Assembly (NCBI GenBank): GCA_964472565.1
Contig: CAYYNB010000235.1
Coordinates: 1 to 7,844, forward strand
Direction: 5' to 3'
DNA from: DATAMF01 sp964472565
Lineage (GTDB): Bacteria > Chloroflexota > Anaerolineae > Aggregatilineales > Aggregatilineaceae
Length of the DNA stretch: 7,844 nt
The position numbers were made by a program, and so were the translations under genes. The notes below the pieces were generated by a model, which was not told the origin of the DNA, made no database searches, and saw nothing but the letters and a program-made list of their open reading frames with translations. Positions 6,612-7,844 of this stretch are shown here, one piece after another; position 1 is the stretch's first letter; the number at the start of each line of letters is the position of its first letter.

Positions 6612-7595
6612 TCAGTCAACGTACACGTGGCTGACCAAATCTTCATAGGTCGGGTCGGGGCTGTTCTTGGCGAACTCCACCGCTTCATCGACCTTGTCCA
6701 GCACTTCTTTGTCAATCGCATCGAGCTTCGACCCGATGCCCTTATATTTGTCCGTCAGCAGATCGCGGAACCGTCCAATCGGGCCTTTCGCCGAATACGA
6801 TTCCACCTCGTCTTTGGTGCGGTAGCGCTGCGGATCGCCCATACTGTGCCCTTCCAGGCGGTACGTCAGCGACTCGACCAGAATCGGGCCGTTCTTGCGG
6901 GCATATTCCACCGCTTCGCTAATGCCCTCATACACTTCCATCACGTTCATACCGTCCAGGCGCGGGCCTTCCTTCATGCCCCGCCCGTCAGGACCGCAGC
7001 AGTACGCCATCGCCTTCTGGACGATCTCCACTGCGCCGCTGGCCCGTGCGACGGCGGTGCCCATGCCGTACTGGTTGTTTTCGACCAGCCATACCACCGG
7101 CAGCCCCCACACCGCGCTCAGATTCAGCGCTTCGTGGAAGTACCCAATATTCGTCGCGCCGTCGCCCATCAAGCACAACACCACTTCATCGCGGTTTTCG
7201 TACTGCGACGCCAGCGCAATGCCGGCTGCCAGCGGCAGATGTCCGCCCACAATGCCGTACCCGCCCCACATATGCAGGTCTTTATCGGCGAGGTGCATCG
7301 AGCCGCCTTTACCGCCGCTCACCCCCGTGCGCTTTCCCAGCATTTCGGCCATCACGGCGTTCGGGTCCAGGCCGCGCGCCAGGGCGATACCATGATCACG
7401 ATACGCGGTGATCACATGATCCCGTTCCTGTAACGCTGCGACGGCTCCGACGCCAGTTGCTTCCTGCCCAATATACAGGTGCAGAAAACCGCCGATCAAT
7501 CCTTGTTGGTACAGTTCCGCGCAGCGCTCCTCGAACCGCCGGATAAGAACCATCTGGCGGTACCAATCGAGCAGTGTGTCTTTATTCGGTGCCAT
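6612..7595 (-). CDS. pdhA: Pyruvate dehydrogenase-type E1 component, alpha subunit
   Basis: Alpha subunit of the thiamine-diphosphate E1 enzyme that decarboxylates pyruvate and reductively acetylates the lipoyl arm of E2. It is 327 residues, typical of the short bacterial and plastid type. Seen: RRFEERC at 19-25; LYIGQEAT at 40-47; TAYRDHG at 63-69; GKGGSMHL at 95-102; the ThDP/magnesium motif GDGATN (144-149) ending in ENN (172-174); and the loop YRLEGHSMGDP (245-255). Ser251 in that loop corresponds to the regulated serine of mitochondrial E1, although no kinase gene is seen here. Compared with common homologues as I recall them, residues about 198-209 (AYCCGPDGRGMK) are an insertion of roughly eight residues with a Cys-Cys pair. 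The ATG at 7595 has AAGGA about 11 bases upstream. It is the first gene of the operon, with its promoter about 90 bp upstream. Acetoin dehydrogenase alpha is the main alternative. Confidence 0.95.
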   Translation of the reverse strand: MAPNKDTLLDWYRQMVLIRRFEERCAELYQQGLIGGFLHLYIGQEATGVGAVAALQERDHVITAYRDHGIALARGLDPNAVMAEMLGKRTGVSGGKGGSMHLADKDLHMWGGYGIVGGHLPLAAGIALASQYENRDEVVLCLMGDGATNIGYFHEALNLSAVWGLPVVWLVENNQYGMGTAVARASGAVEIVQKAMAYCCGPDGRGMKEGPRLDGMNVMEVYEGISEAVEYARKNGPILVESLTYRLEGHSMGDPQRYRTKDEVESYSAKGPIGRFRDLLTDKYKGIGSKLDAIDKEVLDKVDEAVEFAKNSPDPTYEDLVSHVYVD

Positions 7596-7683
7596 TTCTT
7601 CGTGCTTCCTTCGAGCAGCATGAAAATAGGCGTCTACTACAACGCCCAGGATTCAAAGGTGAACAAGTTAGAGGCATAGGAAG

Positions 7684-7712
7684 ATTGTACTCAGTAAGCT
7701 GGCAGATGGCAA
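7684..7712 (-). promoter_or_regulatory. Candidate sigma-70-type promoter of the pdhABC operon
   Basis: On the minus strand TTGCCA (7712-7707), a 17-bp spacer and TACAAT (7689-7684) match the -35 and -10 consensus at four and five of six positions with ideal spacing. Transcription would begin near 7677, about 80 bases before the pdhA ATG. A second -10-like TATAAT at 7740-7735 lacks a good -35. The predicted leader holds a small hairpin (GGCGT/ACGCC, 7629-7633 with 7642-7646). Confidence 0.6.
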
Positions 7713-7735
7713 GGGAATTAAGCCGATCTTCATGA

Positions 7736-7790
7736 TTATAAAAACCCTCATTTATAAAAATATTACAAAATTCACAAAATTTTCAAAAAG
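7736..7790. repeat. AT-rich stretch with phased A-tracts upstream of the pdh promoter
   Basis: Runs of four or five A occur at 7740-7744, 7756-7760, 7767-7770, 7776-7779 and 7785-7789. The last four are spaced 9-11 bp, and the pentamer CAAAA recurs exactly every 9 bp (7766, 7775, 7784). TTATAAAAA is also repeated directly (7736-7744 and 7752-7760). In a GC-rich window this is a sharp composition change and predicts intrinsic curvature roughly 60-110 bp upstream of the predicted transcription start. No gene is visible from 7596 to 7844. Confidence 0.5.
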
Positions 7791-7844
7791 TAATAGACTT
7801 TATCGGCAATAACGAAATAGCGAAGGGTAGACGCGCATCCCCTA

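Noticed and set aside
7629..7646. Hairpin GGCGT/ACGCC in the pdhA leader as an attenuator terminator
   Set aside because: The stem is only 5 bp and is followed by TATTTTC and not a T-run; too weak to call a terminator.
7620..7679. Short plus-strand frame MKIGVYYNAQ... (19 codons) in the pdhA leader region
   Set aside because: No ribosome-binding site before the ATG (CGAGCAGC), no promoter, and it is embedded in a longer frame antisense to the 5' end of pdhA and its leader.

Overview
The window carries two head-to-tail metabolic operons on the minus strand, separated by one small secreted-protein gene on the plus strand. The DNA is GC-rich with GC-biased third positions, so long antisense open frames shadow every real gene. 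Nothing in it looks mobile: I see no transposase, integrase, CRISPR array, tRNA or rRNA. The style (GC-rich, frequent GTG starts, GlpA/GlpB proteins, and a small exported protein with two SH3-like repeats rich in Trp and Tyr) would fit a member of the Chloroflexota, possibly Anaerolineae. That placement is an inference from general resemblance and not from any marker gene.

Right-hand operon (minus strand, about 7712 down to 4279). A candidate sigma-70-type promoter (TTGCCA, 17 bp, TACAAT) precedes pdhA (E1 alpha), pdhB (E1 beta) and pdhC (E2 with one lipoyl domain). The genes are tightly packed: 11 bp between pdhA and pdhB, and an 8-nt overlap between pdhB and pdhC. The operon closes at a strong hairpin followed by a T-tract. 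Together the products are the decarboxylase and acyltransferase parts of a pyruvate dehydrogenase-type 2-oxoacid complex, which makes acetyl-CoA from pyruvate. The E3 subunit (dihydrolipoamide dehydrogenase) is not in the window. Upstream of the promoter lies an AT-rich stretch with phased A-tracts.

Middle (3628-4275, plus strand). A 215-residue protein with a signal peptide and two SH3-like repeats, of unknown function. It diverges from glpA and converges on pdhC.

Left-hand operon (minus strand, about 3600 down to the left edge). glpA and glpB encode the FAD catalytic subunit and second flavoprotein subunit of the anaerobic-type glycerol-3-phosphate dehydrogenase. They overlap by 8 nt, and 12 bp later comes a threonine/serine dehydratase-like PLP enzyme cut by the window edge. 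glpC, the usual membrane-anchor iron-sulfur subunit, is not between or ahead of them. Glycerol-3-phosphate oxidation leads through dihydroxyacetone phosphate to pyruvate, and threonine/serine dehydratases yield 2-oxobutanoate or pyruvate. The three-operon neighbourhood is therefore loosely centred on the pyruvate node.

The most interesting non-coding signal is in the glpA leader: an 11-bp perfect inverted repeat in which one arm contains the glpA Shine-Dalgarno sequence. I see no clearly new biological system; most of the window is ordinary central metabolism.
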